From positions 1 through 7,407 of the forward strand of contig JAURJO010000453.1 of the NCBI GenBank assembly GCA_030832235.1: DNA of 7,407 nucleotides. Direction: 5' to 3'. The notes beneath the pieces were generated by a model. It was not told the origin of the DNA. It saw only the letters and a list, made by a program, of their open reading frames with translations, and made no database searches. Each line of letters begins with the position of its first letter. Positions within the stretch are counted from its first letter, which is position 1. Source of the DNA: Verrucomicrobiota bacterium. Its GTDB lineage: Bacteria; Verrucomicrobiota; Verrucomicrobiia; Opitutales; Opitutaceae. A program made the translations under genes and the position numbers. Positions 6,621 to 7,407 of the stretch are shown here, in pieces.

Positions 6621-6711
6621 AGGGTGGGACAAAGCTTGTCCCTGCCTCTGGAATCCATCCCGCCGCGTACCGGTTTTCCGGTACAAGGCCACATTGGCCC
6701 GCGCCGGGCGC
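6621..6711. repeat. Cluster of four consecutive inverted repeats (REP-like)
   Basis: Four palindromes lie almost end to end. The first is GGGACAA-AGC-TTGTCCC (6626-6642), which AGG/CCT (6621-6623 with 6645-6647) extends across a 2x2 internal loop. The second is GTACCGG-TTTT-CCGGTAC (6667-6684), a perfect stem with a four-T loop. The third is GGCCA-CAT-TGGCC (6687-6699). The fourth is GCGCC-G-GGCGC (6701-6711). The array ends 34 bp before the small conserved gene at 6746. Such grouping resembles REP/BIME-type intergenic elements. A regulatory leader or protein-binding region for the downstream gene is the main alternative. Confidence 0.5.
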
Positions 6712-6745
6712 ACCGCAAAGTGGCCGGCGAACAACCTTACCACCC

Positions 6746-7066
6746 ATGAGAACATCTCCCCAACGCTTCGGCTCCACTCCTCCCGCCTCGCGCGGCTCCA
6801 CCTCCGTCGGCGGCGGCAGCGCCCCCGTCAAGACCCTGCGCCTCGGCCGCATGAAGGCCGCGGTGTGGGAGAACAGCGCCGAGGACCGCACCTACCATAA
6901 TGTGAAGTTCGCGCGGACCTACCTGGATGAGCAGAAGAAATTCCAGGACACCGACACGTTCGGCCGCGAGGATCTGCTGCTCCTCGCTAAACTGGCCGAC
7001 CAGGTTCACACGTTCATTTGCGAGCGCCAAGCCGCCCAGCGCTCCGACGAGACCTCCCCGGCCTGA
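6746..7066 (+). CDS. Small conserved protein of unknown function (106 aa)
   Basis: A 106-residue protein with a low-complexity N-terminus rich in Ser, Gly and Pro (1-27), then a compact core at about 28-92. The core contains PVKTLRLGRMKAAVWEN, YHNVKFARTYLDE and FQDTDTFGREDLLLLAKLAD followed by QVHTFI. I recall an uncharacterised family of this pattern, 'IRxGxIKAAIWxN...YNVxxxRxYxDxxxWxxTDSFGRDDLLxLAKxADxAHTWI', in Planctomycetota and related bacteria; no function is known to me. The core reads as about four beta-strands followed by one long helix, an arrangement shared with small nucleic-acid-binding folds such as PC4, but that is inference only. ATG 6746 is chosen because the next in-frame ATG (codon 36) would cut into the core. 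No strong Shine-Dalgarno is visible. The gene stands alone between a palindrome cluster upstream and a hairpin downstream. Confidence 0.72.
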   Translation: MRTSPQRFGSTPPASRGSTSVGGGSAPVKTLRLGRMKAAVWENSAEDRTYHNVKFARTYLDEQKKFQDTDTFGREDLLLLAKLADQVHTFICERQAAQRSDETSPA

Positions 7067-7089
7067 CTGCAGCGGCTGAAGCTGCTCCG

Positions 7090-7109
7090 GGCTCGATCCG
7101 CTTCGAGCC
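7090..7109 (+). terminator. Hairpin 23 bp after the small conserved gene
   Basis: GGCTCGA (7090-7096) and TCGAGCC (7103-7109) form a perfect 7-bp stem with a six-base loop. It begins 23 bp after the TGA of the 106-residue gene, where a terminator would be expected. The following bases (TCTAGCTGCC) do not make a U-tract, so the role is tentative. Confidence 0.35.
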
Positions 7110-7155
7110 TCTAGCTGCCGAGAAATTACGGAAACGAGGAGGCAGGCGTTCAAGG

Positions 7156-7378
7156 AACGACACGTTCATCCGCGCGGCCCGAACTGCACGTACCGGAAAT
7201 CGCGCCTTCTCAGGAGAATTCCCCTCGGTGACGCCACCGTCGCGTTCACCTGCGTGAGTCGTATTACTGTACGCCGGAATCGCGTTTCCCTAGTGAAGAT
7301 ATCCCACGGTCACGGTTTCGGCATGGTCCGCGGCGGGCGGCCGCGGCTACACGGGATGCGTTTCGTCAGGAAATGCCG
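7156..7378. repeat. Degenerate tandem repeat, period about 79 bp, in a gene-free region
   Basis: The 341 bp from 7067 to the right edge hold no convincing gene. Within them, 7159 onward (CGTTCATCCGCG, then GTACCGGAAATCGCG) is echoed from 7239 (CGTTCACCTGCG, then GTACGCCGGAATCGCG). A third, weaker copy of the second element is CTACACGGGATGCG at 7347. The GTAC-type anchors fall at 7190, 7269 and 7347, spacings of 79 and 78 bp. Each is followed by a pyrimidine-rich stretch and then an A-rich stretch. One frame stays open from 7080 to the right edge, but it has no good start and the repeat spacing is not a fixed multiple of three, so I treat this as non-coding repeat DNA. The second unit (about 7250-7305) is visibly less GC-rich than the surrounding DNA. 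Confidence 0.45.
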
Positions 7379-7407
7379 GACCGACCTCCTTAACGAAATG
7401 CGTGCGA

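Noticed and set aside
6122..6622. A 166-codon plus-strand frame
   Set aside because: It overlaps the ORF6N-like remnant in another frame, is of low complexity and strongly basic, and matches no family I recognise.
6602..6718. N-terminal extension of the 59-residue minus-strand ORF
   Set aside because: The extension would translate the palindrome cluster. The internal ATG at 6601 has the better ribosome binding site.
7323..7407. Possible gene start at ATG 7323 or 7356 running off the right edge
   Set aside because: Only about 28 codons are visible, there is no Shine-Dalgarno, and the segment overlaps the third copy of the degenerate repeat. The evidence is too thin to call a gene.
7156..7407. 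CRISPR array as an explanation of the terminal repeat
   Set aside because: The repeated elements are diverged over the whole unit, with no short identical repeats separated by unique spacers and no cas gene in the window.

Overview
The window is GC-rich chromosomal DNA. Its gene content is typical of the Verrucomicrobiota/Planctomycetota group: two DUF1501 proteins, a DUF1800 protein, a secreted protein built from PPC (bacterial pre-peptidase C-terminal) domains, a secreted alpha/beta-hydrolase of the LpqC/feruloyl-esterase/PHB-depolymerase type, and an apparent ORF6N remnant. An Opitutaceae-like verrucomicrobium is my best guess. This rests on remembered family distribution, not on a search.

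Layout. (1) Positions 1-1759: the 3' end of a DUF1501 gene, then 24 bp later a complete gene for an exported two-PPC-domain protein on the same strand. These look like the tail of one operon. (2) Positions 1760-1856: a short spacer with two strong inverted repeats, a possible terminator. (3) Positions 1857-5050: a tightly packed three-gene operon. A small four-helix membrane protein overlaps the DUF1800 gene by 4 bp (ATGA). DUF1800 is followed by a complete DUF1501 gene in the same reading frame, with only TGA-CCC between its last sense codon and the DUF1501 ATG. DUF1800 carries a Tat-type signal and its DUF1501 partner has no signal peptide. (4) Positions 5145-5969, minus strand: a secreted esterase-like hydrolase, convergent with the operon. 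(5) Positions 5970-6745: a gene-poor stretch holding a 5'-truncated ORF6N-type C-terminal remnant, a doubtful 59-codon minus-strand ORF and a run of four consecutive inverted repeats. (6) Positions 6746-7066: a small conserved protein of unknown function. (7) Positions 7067-7407: 341 bp with no convincing gene. It holds a hairpin just after the small gene and a degenerate tandem repeat with a period of about 79 bp; one copy contains 13 bases identical to the upstream half of the T7 phage promoter.

How the genes may work together. DUF1501 and DUF1800 genes are habitually paired in these phyla and are thought to act on the cell envelope or on polymers, but no reaction is established. The nearby PPC protein and esterase are also predicted to be exported, so the first 6 kb reads as envelope or extracellular functions. 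The last 1.5 kb reads as accessory or repeat-rich DNA. I see no CRISPR array, tRNA, rRNA, transposase or recognised defence system. The observations most worth a second look are the in-frame DUF1800/DUF1501 junction, the palindrome cluster beside the small conserved gene, and the terminal degenerate repeat.
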